NCBI RefSeq assembly: GCF_009905545.1
Contig: NZ_JAAALB010000001.1
Location: forward strand, 124,001-188,000
Length of the DNA: 64,000 bases
Reading direction: 5' to 3'
Origin: Cellulophaga sp. BC115SP
Lineage (GTDB): Bacteria > Bacteroidota > Bacteroidia > Cytophagales > Spirosomataceae
In this document: positions 50,809 through 59,976 of the stretch, piece by piece
How the letters are laid out: every line of letters begins with the position of its first letter
Position numbering within the stretch: position 1 is the first letter of the stretch
Notes under the pieces: model-generated
What the model was told of the DNA's origin: nothing
Seen by the model: only the letters and a program-made list of their open reading frames with translations
Databases searched by the model: none
Position numbers and translations under genes: made by a program

Positions 50809-51981
50809 CTATTCAACAAATCTGAATAATCTGTTCCAACGAATTTTACTCAAGAATGATTTGTTTGGATCAAGTGACATCCAGATGAATACCGCTTTAC
50901 CAACAATATGATCAGCAGGAACAAAACCGAAGAATCTTGAATCTTCTGAATTGTGACGGTTGTCACCCATCATAAAGTAATAATCTTGTTTGAAAGTATA
51001 AGAAGTAACAGGCTTGCCATCGATACTTACTTTATAATTTTCGATAACAACGTTTTTATTTCCTTCATAATACTTGATAACATATTTATACTTATCGATA
51101 TTCATTGAATCCAATTGGATTGTCAAACCAGCTTTTGGCACTTGAATCGGTCCAAAATTATCACGATTCCAGTTATAAAGTGCTGAACTCATTGGCGCAT
51201 CTTCTTGGTGAATGATATTTGCACCAACCTCCATACGCTCACCTTTTGGAGAAATAATAGGAGAGATTTCTTTCACACCATCCAACTGCTTTAATTTAGC
51301 AATATTTGATTCGAAAGTATTCACCACATATACAAAATAACCTTTTTTCGTATCTGAAGAATCTCCTTGGTAAGGTCCTACTAGGTTATTATTCTCATGT
51401 CCCATGGCATCGATACCATTGTATATTCCCAATTCTTCAAAAGGTTTTACGTCTGTAATTTCTTTTGTTGTTTTCAGAATATAGCCATGTTGCATCTTGG
51501 CAGGATTGGTAGCAGGTTTGCCGTTGATGTACAACTGCGTATTTTTAATTTCAATTAAATCGCCAGCTGTAGCAACACAACGTTTGATATAATAGGTTTT
51601 TAAATCAACTGGAGCATCGCCATCTGGTGCATAGTTAGGCACATTAAAAACAACTGCATCACCTTTGGTTACATCAGAAAAACCAGGCAAACGATAAATA
51701 GGAAGATCTAACCAAGTTAAATAAGAAGGTAAATCTGTACCCCAAATTTTTTGGTGAGTCAATGGAACTTGCAACGGAGTTTTAGGCGTACGTACACCAT
51801 AGTGGAGTTTACTCACAAACAAAAAATCTCCAACCATCAAGCTACTTTCCATAGATGAAGTCGGAATCGTATAGGCTTCGAAAAAGAAGAAACGAATTAA
51901 GGTAGCAGCCACAACTGCAAACACAACTGAATCAACCCACTCACGAAAGGCTGACTTTTTAACAGGCTTTTTTTCAGACAT
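50809..51981 (-). CDS. lepB: signal peptidase I
   Basis: The 390-residue protein has one N-terminal TM helix (about 16-33), the catalytic Ser43 in IPTSSM and Lys133 in YYIKRCVATAGD. The C-terminal block YFMMGDNRHNSEDSRFFG follows a long insertion (about 155-300) that is typical of Bacteroidota leader peptidases. It cleaves signal peptides from exported preproteins at the inner membrane. It is followed by its own terminator, with dapB upstream in line. Confidence 0.95.
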   Translation of the reverse strand: MSEKKPVKKSAFREWVDSVVFAVVAATLIRFFFFEAYTIPTSSMESSLMVGDFLFVSKLHYGVRTPKTPLQVPLTHQKIWGTDLPSYLTWLDLPIYRLPGFSDVTKGDAVVFNVPNYAPDGDAPVDLKTYYIKRCVATAGDLIEIKNTQLYINGKPATNPAKMQHGYILKTTKEITDVKPFEELGIYNGIDAMGHENNNLVGPYQGDSSDTKKGYFVYVVNTFESNIAKLKQLDGVKEISPIISPKGERMEVGANIIHQEDAPMSSALYNWNRDNFGPIQVPKAGLTIQLDSMNIDKYKYVIKYYEGNKNVVIENYKVSIDGKPVTSYTFKQDYYFMMGDNRHNSEDSRFFGFVPADHIVGKAVFIWMSLDPNKSFLSKIRWNRLFRFVE

Positions 51982-52098
51982 TTTACAAAAATCTTAAATT
52001 TCTTTGATGGTTATGTAGCTAAGCTTTTATACAATAAGTCGTCATTGTTTACCTAGAATTACATTTCCACGAATTTATTTTTCAAACATTGACAAAAT

Positions 52099-52140
52099 AA
52101 AAGCACTAAGTAATGCAAGAGTGTATTACTTAGTGCTTTT
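52099..52140 (-). terminator. terminator of dapB
   Basis: AAAAGCACTAAGTAAT pairs perfectly with ATTACTTAGTGCTTTT around a 10-nt loop, 9 bp past the dapB stop codon. Confidence 0.85.
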
Positions 52141-52148
52141 GAATGCTT

Positions 52149-52865
52149 TTATTCTGCTAACAAATCGTCCATGCCAAATACGCCTTTTTTGTCAGCAATC
52201 CACTCTGCTGCAATAACTGCGCCTAATGCAAAACCTTCACGACCATGTGCTTGGTGCAAAATTTCGATTTGGTCAATATCAGAAATATACTTAACAATAT
52301 GCGTTCCTGGAACTCTACCTTCACGAGCCGACCAAATAGCCACTTCGTTGTCAGCAGGAATTTCGTTATTAATCCATTTTTCTTTGCCAGCAAGATTTTC
52401 AATTAAACCTTCAGCAATAGTAATCGCAGTTCCACTTGGAGAATCTTTCTTTTCGGTGTGATGAATCTCGGTTGTGCTTACGCTATATTGTTTTTGAGGG
52501 TTCATCAATTTTGCCAACATTTTATTCAATTTGAAAAAGATGTTAACACCAATAGAATAATTTGATGACCAGAAAAATGCACTTCCTTTTTCTAGTGTTA
52601 AAGCCTCTAATTCAGGTTTCTTTTCCAACCAACCTGTTGTACCAGATACTACAGGAATGCCTTTTTCGATACAAGTTTTTACATTTTCGTATGCAGAAAG
52701 AGGATGGCTAAATTCAATGACTGCATCTACATCAGCAGCTGTAAGAGCATCAAATTCGCTACGGTTATTTACGTCGATTCGTGCTACTATGTTATGACCT
52801 CGGCTCAGAGCAATCTTCTCTATTACTTTACCCATTTTGCCATAGCCGAGAAGAACAATATTCAT
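52149..52865 (-). CDS. dapB: 4-hydroxy-tetrahydrodipicolinate reductase
   Basis: The 238-residue protein has the N-terminal NAD(P)-binding motif LLGYGKMGKVIE, the catalytic EIHHTEKKDSPSGTA block (about 143-157) and a C-terminal dimerisation region. It catalyses the second committed step of lysine and diaminopimelate synthesis. It is shorter than the E. coli enzyme, as is usual in Bacteroidota. It precedes lepB and follows the DUF5683 gene in the same direction. Confidence 0.95.
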   Translation of the reverse strand: MNIVLLGYGKMGKVIEKIALSRGHNIVARIDVNNRSEFDALTAADVDAVIEFSHPLSAYENVKTCIEKGIPVVSGTTGWLEKKPELEALTLEKGSAFFWSSNYSIGVNIFFKLNKMLAKLMNPQKQYSVSTTEIHHTEKKDSPSGTAITIAEGLIENLAGKEKWINNEIPADNEVAIWSAREGRVPGTHIVKYISDIDQIEILHQAHGREGFALGAVIAAEWIADKKGVFGMDDLLAE

Positions 52866-52906
52866 GTTAATTGAGACTATTTATGTGAAAATTTTAATTC
52901 TATTTG

Positions 52907-53527
52907 TTATTTCAACGCTAATGTGATTTTTGCTCCAAACGCAGGACTATTCATAAAAGGCGTCGTCACGGCTGGTTGTATTTTCATTGAAATATCGTCA
53001 GTCAAATCAAATGTTTTTAAATGCGCCGTTACGTTGGCATCAATGATATTGGCTGCCCAAATGACAAGTACAAACAAGATTGCAGTATCTCTATATCGGT
53101 GATAATATTGGGTTCCAGTTTTTAGTTGTGCTGCCGTCATCTCACGAGTAACACCATTATAAGTAATGGACGTCCCCGTTAGATTATTCTCTGTTACATA
53201 TCTTGATTTATTCAAGAACAGTTGATAGTATTCATTGTTATGAATAATAAAATAGACATTCACCCCAAAACCTGCTGCTAAAATCGGTAACTTCCAATAC
53301 TGTCGATTATAGATTTGTCCCCATCCTGGCACCATCGCTGAACGAATAGTGGCAATCCTTGGAATAATCTTATATTGCTTTTTCCCTGAATCTAATGACT
53401 TAGCTACTTTTGTCAAGTCATCTTTTGGAATTTGAATGGTATCTGCTTTTAAGATTTGTGCTGATGAACAATAGCTCAACAACATACCAATTATACTCAA
53501 AAGCCATACTTTTTGTATGTGTTTCAT
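52907..53527 (-). CDS. DUF5683 membrane-associated secreted protein
   Basis: The 206-residue protein has a signal peptide (1-24, ending YCSSAQ) and a core with ATIRSAMVPGWGQIYNRQYWK followed by two hydrophobic segments (about 92-112 and 150-170). The PGWGQIYNRxYWK motif typifies DUF5683, found between parB and dapB in many Bacteroidota. The function is unknown; an envelope role is likely. The TTG nine codons upstream is rejected because the ATG at 53527 starts a normal signal peptide. Confidence 0.8.
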   Translation of the reverse strand: MKHIQKVWLLSIIGMLLSYCSSAQILKADTIQIPKDDLTKVAKSLDSGKKQYKIIPRIATIRSAMVPGWGQIYNRQYWKLPILAAGFGVNVYFIIHNNEYYQLFLNKSRYVTENNLTGTSITYNGVTREMTAAQLKTGTQYYHRYRDTAILFVLVIWAANIIDANVTAHLKTFDLTDDISMKIQPAVTTPFMNSPAFGAKITLALK

Positions 53528-53629
53528 GCGTATTCTAGTCAAAATTTCTTGCAAAGTTCATGTAAAATAACTTCGTTTTCAATGCCTTAACAAGATTTAA
53601 CAAAACTATTGTTGGAAAATCGACCAGAT

Positions 53630-54571
53630 TTAAGCTTTGATTGAGAGCAAAATTTTGTCTAATTCTTCTTGTGAAGTAAACGGAATCTTGATTTCTCCTT
53701 TGCCTTTATCATCTGCTTTTACGGTTACTTTTGAACCAAAATAAGCCTGAAGTCTAAATTGAAGGCTTCTTATCTCTTGTTTTACTCCGCCTTTTTTATC
53801 AACACCTTCTGCCATTAATTTGGCGTTTGAAAGCTCTCTTACAGCCTCTTCTACTTTACGAACAGACCATTCTTCGGCGATTGTTTTATTGAAAATCGAA
53901 AGTTGGTGCTCACGATTGTCTATGTTGATAATAGCACGAGCGTGTCCCATTGAAATTTTGTTATCACGCAATGCCACCTGAATCACATCAGGAAGTTTCA
54001 AGAGACGAATGTAATTATTGACAGTCGTACGGTTTTTGCCTACTCTATCTCCAAGCTCTTCTTGCTTAAGACTACATTCGGTAATCAAACGCTGATAACT
54101 CAAGGCAATTTCGATAGCATTCAAGTTTTCACGCTGAATGTTTTCAATTAATGCCATTTCCAGCATTTGTTGGTCGTCAGCCGTACGCACATAGGCAGGA
54201 ATCATGCGTAACCCTGCACGCTTCGATGCTTGCAAACGGCGTTCACCCGAAATAAGTTGGTATTTATTCGGGGCAATTTGACGCACCGTAATAGGCTGAA
54301 TAATCCCTTGTACACGGATTGAGTCGGCTAATTCGTTGAGCGCCTCCTCATCAAAATGAGTACGCGGTTGATACGGGTTAGTTTCGATAGCATCTACCGA
54401 AATTTCGTTCATCGAGCTAATTTGCTCTAAACGTTGAGGACGCTCGATGGGTGTAGGATTACTAGGTCTGGTATTATTTACACCATTAACTGAATCTGAG
54501 TCCTGTAACAAAGCTCCTAAGCCTCTGCCAAGTCCAACACGTTTTTTTGCAGGTAATTCCATTTTACTCAT
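53630..54571 (-). CDS. parB: chromosome-partitioning protein ParB
   Basis: The 313-residue protein starts with the KKRVGLGRGLGALL motif and a flexible linker. The ParB/Srx CTPase domain (about 53-140) has IETNPYQPRTHFDEEALNEL and LISGERRLQASKRAGL, followed by the HTH (KQEELGDRVGKNRTTVNNYI) and a C-terminal dimerisation domain. It loads at parS sites and slides as a clamp. It is 139 bp downstream of parA. Confidence 0.96.
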   Translation of the reverse strand: MSKMELPAKKRVGLGRGLGALLQDSDSVNGVNNTRPSNPTPIERPQRLEQISSMNEISVDAIETNPYQPRTHFDEEALNELADSIRVQGIIQPITVRQIAPNKYQLISGERRLQASKRAGLRMIPAYVRTADDQQMLEMALIENIQRENLNAIEIALSYQRLITECSLKQEELGDRVGKNRTTVNNYIRLLKLPDVIQVALRDNKISMGHARAIINIDNREHQLSIFNKTIAEEWSVRKVEEAVRELSNAKLMAEGVDKKGGVKQEIRSLQFRLQAYFGSKVTVKADDKGKGEIKIPFTSQEELDKILLSIKA

Positions 54572-54710
54572 GGTATAAAAGTTAATAAGTACAAATGTAT
54601 ATTGGCGCTAATTTGTGATAAGAATATCTTACAATGTGATTATTCCAATAAACAGATAAATTGTTTTTCTCGAAAAAGAAGTTGTTGTGTCCAACATTTT
54701 CTCCACCACT

Positions 54711-55490
54711 CTACTCCTGATTTACATAGCCATTTTTCGCGAGAATTTCTCTGGCAAGGTTCAGATAACTAATAGCTCCTTTACTTTCTGAGTCGTGAGC
54801 AATAGCTGGTACACCAAAACTAGGAGATTCTGACAAACGGATATTACGAGGAATAATGGTGTTGAATACCATGCTTTGGAAGTGTGAAGTAACTTCTGCA
54901 ACCACTTGATTTGATAGGCGAACACGCAAATCGTACATGGTCAACAAGATACCTTCGATGGTCAATGCCGTGTTGAGTCTAGATTGAATAATCTTAACGG
55001 TATTCAACAATTTACCTAAACCTTCGAGGGCAAAATATTCACATTGCACAGGGATAATTACTGAATCTGCTGCTGTGAGAGCATTAATTGTAATCAAACC
55101 TAGTGAAGGCGAACAGTCAACAATCACGAAATCGTACTCGTGCAATACCGTTTGAAGGCATTCTTTCATACGCTGTTCGCGGTCACGAAGATTAATCATT
55201 TCAATTTCGGCACCTACCAAGTCGATATGTGACGGAATCAAATGTAAGTAAGGCAAATCCGTCTCGATGATAATATCTTGTACCTGTACCCCATCTACCA
55301 TGCACTCATAAATCGAGTTTTGGATTTCTTTAGGATTATAGCCCAAACCCGATGTAGAGTTTGCTTGAGGATCAGCGTCGACAATAAGCGTCCTAAATTC
55401 TAGTGCGGCAAGACTTGCTGCTAGGTTGATAGTGGTAGTAGTTTTACCAACTCCTCCTTTTTGGTTGGCAATCGCAATTACTTTCCCCAT
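54711..55490 (-). CDS. parA: chromosome-partitioning ATPase ParA
   Basis: The 259-residue protein has the deviant Walker A KGGVGKTTTTINLAASLA (11-28), VDADPQANSTSGLG and VIVDCSPSLGLIT. It is an MRP/MinD-type ATPase that binds DNA nonspecifically and drives ParB-parS segregation. The ATG at 55490 begins the conserved first strand. Half parS-like sites lie 150-170 bp upstream. Confidence 0.96.
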   Translation of the reverse strand: MGKVIAIANQKGGVGKTTTTINLAASLAALEFRTLIVDADPQANSTSGLGYNPKEIQNSIYECMVDGVQVQDIIIETDLPYLHLIPSHIDLVGAEIEMINLRDREQRMKECLQTVLHEYDFVIVDCSPSLGLITINALTAADSVIIPVQCEYFALEGLGKLLNTVKIIQSRLNTALTIEGILLTMYDLRVRLSNQVVAEVTSHFQSMVFNTIIPRNIRLSESPSFGVPAIAHDSESKGAISYLNLAREILAKNGYVNQE

Positions 55491-56200
55491 TTGATTTTTT
55501 GAGTTACTTGTTTCAGTTACTGATTATTAGTTATACAGCCGATGGTAATTTGATTTACAGAACTACGAATCCTGAATAACCAATAAGGAATAACTCAATC
55601 TACCTTCAAATATCTCTCTTTCGAAGGAGATTTACAAAGAGTGTTCCACAAATGTTTCACGAATATAAAAAATCTTTCCAAAACTTTCCTACTAAACCAA
55701 GATAATTGAAATCAAATTTGCGCTTTTACCAAAAAAATTAGTCACCAGCACTACTCTGCCTATAAAAACCATATTAATTATTTGATTAATACCTTTTTAT
55801 GAGATCCTATATTTCTGGATTTTTCGAAGAATCTTGCTTAAAATTTGGTCTCGGAGTTATCAAAAAGTTGGTATTCCGCTGATATAGGTTTAACTTAGAA
55901 TGTTTTTTTCAATAAAAACAGCGATTTTAGACTATATTACAGGTATTTCACCAAAAGTTTTTCTTCTATCTCGATGAATGTTATTTTACTTACAAGTTAC
56001 AAATAATAAGTCGATTAATGGGAGGTAAATAGGGGTATTGACCCTAAGATTTAACATTGGGTTAAATTATAAAACAGGAAGGATATCAGTCTAAAACAAA
56101 AACATTATATTCACTTAACAAAAACAAACTATTTACAGCCTACAAAGTAGCAACCACGAATCCTAAAACTACTTTGACAGGCACAAAGCTTTAAAAATAT
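55491..56200. other. long AT-rich gap upstream of parA and the peptide transporter
   Basis: There is no gene. TGTTCCAC (55642-55649) and TGTTTCACG (55653-55661) are tandem half-matches to the parS consensus. The rest is AT-rich divergent promoter space; I see no hairpin, tRNA or repeat family member. Confidence 0.45.
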
Positions 56201-57640
56201 ATGACTTCAAATCATTCTAACGAAGCCCTAACAGAGGAAAAGAAAGGTACGTTTCCAAAAGCGATTCCTTATATCTTGGGTAACGAAGCAGCCGAGCGAT
56301 TTAGCTTTTATGGTATGCGTTCTATCCTATCCACTTTCTTAGTTGCACAGTTCTTCAACCCTAGCGGAAACCCTGTACTTCAAAAAGTTGCCGAAGCAAA
56401 ATCCAACGAAATGGTTCACATGTTTGTGGCTTTGGCGTATTTTATGCCCATGATTGGTGGCTTGGTGGCTGACTGGTTTTTCGGAAAATACAAAGTGATT
56501 TTTTATGTATCTGTTTTGTATTGTTTTGGACACTTAACTTTAGCATTGTTCGAAAACAATTTAGATATGTTCTCATTAGGTTTACTTATTATTGCTTGTG
56601 GTGCAGGAGGTATTAAGTCCTGTGTGTCGGCCAACGTGGGTGACCAATTTGACAAGAGTAATGAGCATTTAATGACAAAAGCATATAGTTGGTTTTATTT
56701 CGCCATCAACGCAGGTTCTGTAGTATCTAACATCTTCATTCCTGTTATTTATGCTTCTATTGGCGCTGCTTGGGCATTTGGAGTTCCAGGTATTTTGATG
56801 GCGATTGCGACGGTAGTGTTCTTTTTAGGAAGAAACAAATATGTGCATGTTCCTCCATCTGGAATCAATCGTAACAATTTTGTATTTATTACCTACTATG
56901 CGTTAACACATTTAGGTGCAAGAAAAGAGGGCGAAAGTTGGTTGGACGTATCCAAAGCTGAATATGACCACGAAAAAGTAGAAGGCGTAAAAGCTGTTTA
57001 TCGTGTCTTAGCAGTATTTGCCTTTATTCCTATCTTCTGGGCATTGTGGGACCAAAACTTAGCAGAATGGGTACTACAAGCTAAAAAATTAGACCTAAAC
57101 ACAGGCTTAGGTTATACATTCCTACCAGAACAAGTACAGGTATTGAACCCCTTATTCTTGGTTAGTTTTATTCCTGTATTCACTTACGTAGTGTATCCTT
57201 TCTTCGAAAAATTAGGTATCAAAACAACTCCACTACGTCGTTTGGGCGCTGGTTTCCTCTTAACAGCAGTTTCATTTGTCATTATTTCATTAATTCAGAC
57301 AAGTATTGATGCAGGTGGTCAGCCATCGGTATGGTGGCAGATTTTGGCATACTTGGTATTAGCTTGGGGCGAGATTTTGGTATCTATTACAGGTTTGGAA
57401 TATGCTTATACCAACTCTCCTAAATCAATGAAAAGTACCATGACTGCGATTTGGTATTCTGCGGTATCTATTGGTAACTTGGGCGTTGCTTTGGTAAACG
57501 GCAATATCGCTAAAGGTGGTTTCTTAGCTCAATTAGATGGTGCTTCTTACTTCTGGTTCTTTACAGGATTGATGTTCGCTAGTACTGTAATTTTTATGCT
57601 GGTAGCAGGTAGACTTAAAGAAACCAAATACGTGGGATAG
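56201..57640 (+). CDS. POT/PTR-family proton-coupled oligopeptide transporter
   Basis: The 479-residue protein has about 12 TM helices and the POT signature EAAERFSFYGMRSILSTFLV (about 26-45), where the ExxERFxYYG motif couples protons, plus GGLVADWFFGKYKVIFYVS and GAGGIKSCVSANVGDQF. It imports di- and tripeptides across the inner membrane by the proton gradient. It is slightly shorter than typical family members. It is monocistronic. Confidence 0.92.
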   Translation: MTSNHSNEALTEEKKGTFPKAIPYILGNEAAERFSFYGMRSILSTFLVAQFFNPSGNPVLQKVAEAKSNEMVHMFVALAYFMPMIGGLVADWFFGKYKVIFYVSVLYCFGHLTLALFENNLDMFSLGLLIIACGAGGIKSCVSANVGDQFDKSNEHLMTKAYSWFYFAINAGSVVSNIFIPVIYASIGAAWAFGVPGILMAIATVVFFLGRNKYVHVPPSGINRNNFVFITYYALTHLGARKEGESWLDVSKAEYDHEKVEGVKAVYRVLAVFAFIPIFWALWDQNLAEWVLQAKKLDLNTGLGYTFLPEQVQVLNPLFLVSFIPVFTYVVYPFFEKLGIKTTPLRRLGAGFLLTAVSFVIISLIQTSIDAGGQPSVWWQILAYLVLAWGEILVSITGLEYAYTNSPKSMKSTMTAIWYSAVSIGNLGVALVNGNIAKGGFLAQLDGASYFWFFTGLMFASTVIFMLVAGRLKETKYVG

Positions 57641-57761
57641 GTTCGATTGCGGATTTTGGATGTTTGATTGCGGATTTACATTCAATTGAGTGTTTATTTT
57701 TATCTCCATTCCACACTCGTAGAGACGTAATACTTTACGTCTAAAGCCAAAATAATAGTAG

Positions 57762-57802
57762 CAAAAAGGCGGTCGAAAAACAATTTTCGACCGCCTTTTT
57801 GC
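57762..57802. terminator. bidirectional terminator with GGCGGTCGAAAA core
   Basis: A perfect 19-bp stem (57762-57780 with 57784-57802) closes on a CAA loop, with A and T runs on both sides. Confidence 0.85.
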
Positions 57803-57846
57803 TTGATGAATAGTCAATAATTACTTGACATTTTAGAACTTTTTTT

Positions 57847-57880
57847 CGAATAGGGTGCGACTTAAGTCGCACCCCATTCG
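57847..57880. repeat. GC-rich palindrome
   Basis: CGAAT, then a perfect 22-bp palindrome with core GGGTGCGACTTAAGTCGC, then ATTCG, with one mismatched pair. It is unusually GC-rich for this gap and lies between two convergent genes. Confidence 0.6.
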
Positions 57881-57932
57881 GAATTTACCATATCTTTCAA
57901 AATTCCGAAATCTACAATCAGCATTCCCAAAT

Positions 57933-59699
57933 CTAATGTGTTTGTGTCGCTAAAAACTGCATTTTGTGCAATTGGGCATACCAACCGTCTTTTTCCAATA
58001 AACTTTCGTGGGTTCCCTCCTCCTTAATTTCACCTTTATCTAATACTAAAATTTTATTGGCATTTTGAATGGTTGACAAACGGTGTGCAATTACGATGGC
58101 AGTGCGACCTTTCATCAATTTTGCAATCGCATTTTGAATCATTTCTTCTGTTTCGGTATCTACTGAAGAAGTCGCCTCATCTAACACAATCACTTTAGGA
58201 TCGTGTACAAGCGCACGCACAAAGGAAATCAATTGGCGTTGACCTACAGAAAGCGTTGCACCACGTTCCATCACATTGTAATCATAGCCATCAGGGAGTC
58301 TTTCGATAAAATCATGGGCTCCAACTAATTTAGCAGCTTCAATGATTTTTTCTCTGGTAATAGACTTATCTCCAAGCGTGATATTATTTTCAATTGTATT
58401 CGAAAACAAGAAAACATCTTGCAACACCACACCTATTTTGCTTCTTAAACTTTGCAATTCGTATTCATGCAAATCACGACCATCAATGAAAATTTTCCCT
58501 TTATTGATTTCGTAAAAACGACTCAAAAGGTTAATCGTTGATGATTTTCCTGCACCCGTAGCGCCAACCAAAGCGATGGTTTCCCCTTGTTTAACTTCAA
58601 AAGAAATATCTTTCAATACATATTCCTCGTCGTTATAAGCAAACCAAACATTTTCAAACTTGACATTACCTTTCAAATCATTGGCACTGTACGAACCATT
58701 GTTGGCAACATATTCATCCGAATCCAATAATTTCAAAATACGCTCAGTCGATACTATACCCATTTGTAAAGTATTAAAACGATCAGCCAAGAAACGAATC
58801 GGACGGAAAAACAAGTTCATAAACATGATAAACGCCGTAAGTGTACCCAAGGTAATATCATGGTTGAGAATTTGTTTTGACCCAAACCAAACTATCAGCC
58901 CAGTCCCAGCCGCCAAAATAACATCGGCTACAGGGAAATACACCGAATATGCCCAAATTGAGCGAATATTGGCATCTCTATGTGTTTGATTTATGGCAAC
59001 AAACTTTTTATACTCTAGCTCTTCAGCACTAAATGCCTGTACGATATTCATCCCTGTGATATGTTCCTGCACAAAGGAGTTCAGATTAGATACCGCAATA
59101 CGTACCTCATTGAATGATTTCTTGATATATTCTTTAAAAATATAGGTCGAAACCACCATGAAAGGCACTGTCATTAAACAAATAAGTGTCAAGCGCCAGT
59201 CTGTATAAAACATAACTCCTGTAATCAGTACTAATTGTAAAATATCGCCAGCGATGGATGCCAACCCTTCCGAGAAAACATCGTTGAGTGTTTCTATATC
59301 CGAAACGGTACGAGTCACCAAGCGACCAATTGGGGTATCGTCAAAAAACTTGAGTCTTAAATGAAGGATTTTTTCATACAATGCCACACGAATGTCTCGA
59401 ATCACAGTTTGTCCTAACCAGCCCGCCATATAAGATGTCACAAATTGCAAGAAACCTTGCAACAGTAATACCCCAAGCATAGCCAATAGCATCAAAGATA
59501 ATCCGTTGTAATCGCCACGAGCGATTTCGTTATCAATCGTATGACGAATCAATAAGGGATTGAGTGGTACCACACAGGCCATTACCATAATCAAAACCAC
59601 CAAAGACCAAAAACGTACCTTATAGGGTTGTAAAAATCCGTAAATGCGTCGTAATATCTCAAAATCAAAAATTTGCCCGCTTTTTTCTTCTTTTCTCAA
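57933..59699 (-). CDS. ABC transporter with fused membrane and ATPase domains
   Basis: The 588-residue protein has a six-TM ABC membrane domain (about 25-320) and a nucleotide-binding domain with Walker A VGATGAGKSSTIN (about 382), signature LSVGQRQ (about 485) and Walker B VIVLDEATSSVD. This is the MsbA/LmrA-like exporter class; lipid or drug export is plausible but the substrate is unknown. The only possible start before the conserved N-terminus is TTG at 59699; an in-frame stop lies two codons upstream, so a TTG start is required unless a sequencing error is present. Confidence 0.9.
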   Translation of the reverse strand: MRKEEKSGQIFDFEILRRIYGFLQPYKVRFWSLVVLIMVMACVVPLNPLLIRHTIDNEIARGDYNGLSLMLLAMLGVLLLQGFLQFVTSYMAGWLGQTVIRDIRVALYEKILHLRLKFFDDTPIGRLVTRTVSDIETLNDVFSEGLASIAGDILQLVLITGVMFYTDWRLTLICLMTVPFMVVSTYIFKEYIKKSFNEVRIAVSNLNSFVQEHITGMNIVQAFSAEELEYKKFVAINQTHRDANIRSIWAYSVYFPVADVILAAGTGLIVWFGSKQILNHDITLGTLTAFIMFMNLFFRPIRFLADRFNTLQMGIVSTERILKLLDSDEYVANNGSYSANDLKGNVKFENVWFAYNDEEYVLKDISFEVKQGETIALVGATGAGKSSTINLLSRFYEINKGKIFIDGRDLHEYELQSLRSKIGVVLQDVFLFSNTIENNITLGDKSITREKIIEAAKLVGAHDFIERLPDGYDYNVMERGATLSVGQRQLISFVRALVHDPKVIVLDEATSSVDTETEEMIQNAIAKLMKGRTAIVIAHRLSTIQNANKILVLDKGEIKEEGTHESLLEKDGWYAQLHKMQFLATQTH

Positions 59700-59859
59700 T
59701 GTTCAGAAAAATTAAAATTATAGTCTATTGTCGATTATAGAAAGCTCAAAGTCCTCTCAAACTTTTACTATCTTTGACAAAGTTATTAATAAACCTTATC
59801 CTTTAAAAACAACAGCGACAAAGCGCAATTAGTTTAGATTGGAGAAAAAACTAATGTGA

Positions 59860-59965
59860 GAGGCATCAGGCAAAAAGGCAAGGAGGCAAGAGTTTTTTTA
59901 AATTAAAAATAAAAGAGGGATTTGCATTATTCTTTTTGAACTATTGCCTAGTGCCTATCCCTCTC
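59860..59965. repeat. imperfect inverted repeat upstream of suhB
   Basis: GAGAGGCATCAGGCAA on the left pairs imperfectly with TTGCCTAGTGCCT and CCTCTC on the right, across about 75 nt. The words AGGCAAAAAGGCAAGG and TGCCTAGTGCCTA echo the dispersed hairpin repeat. Confidence 0.35.
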
Positions 59966-59976
59966 AACTCAAAAAA

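Larger units (their letters stand above)
57653..57932. repeat. MITE-like element, copy 3
   Basis: The left arm (57653-57677) resembles the reverse complement of the right arm (57902-57932), at about 75-80% by eye. Inside are a GAGACGTAA/TTTACGTCT hairpin and the GGCGGTCGAAAA terminator, and it also spans the palindrome at 57847-57880. It fills the gap between the convergent transporter genes. Internal order matches copies 1 and 2. Confidence 0.55.
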
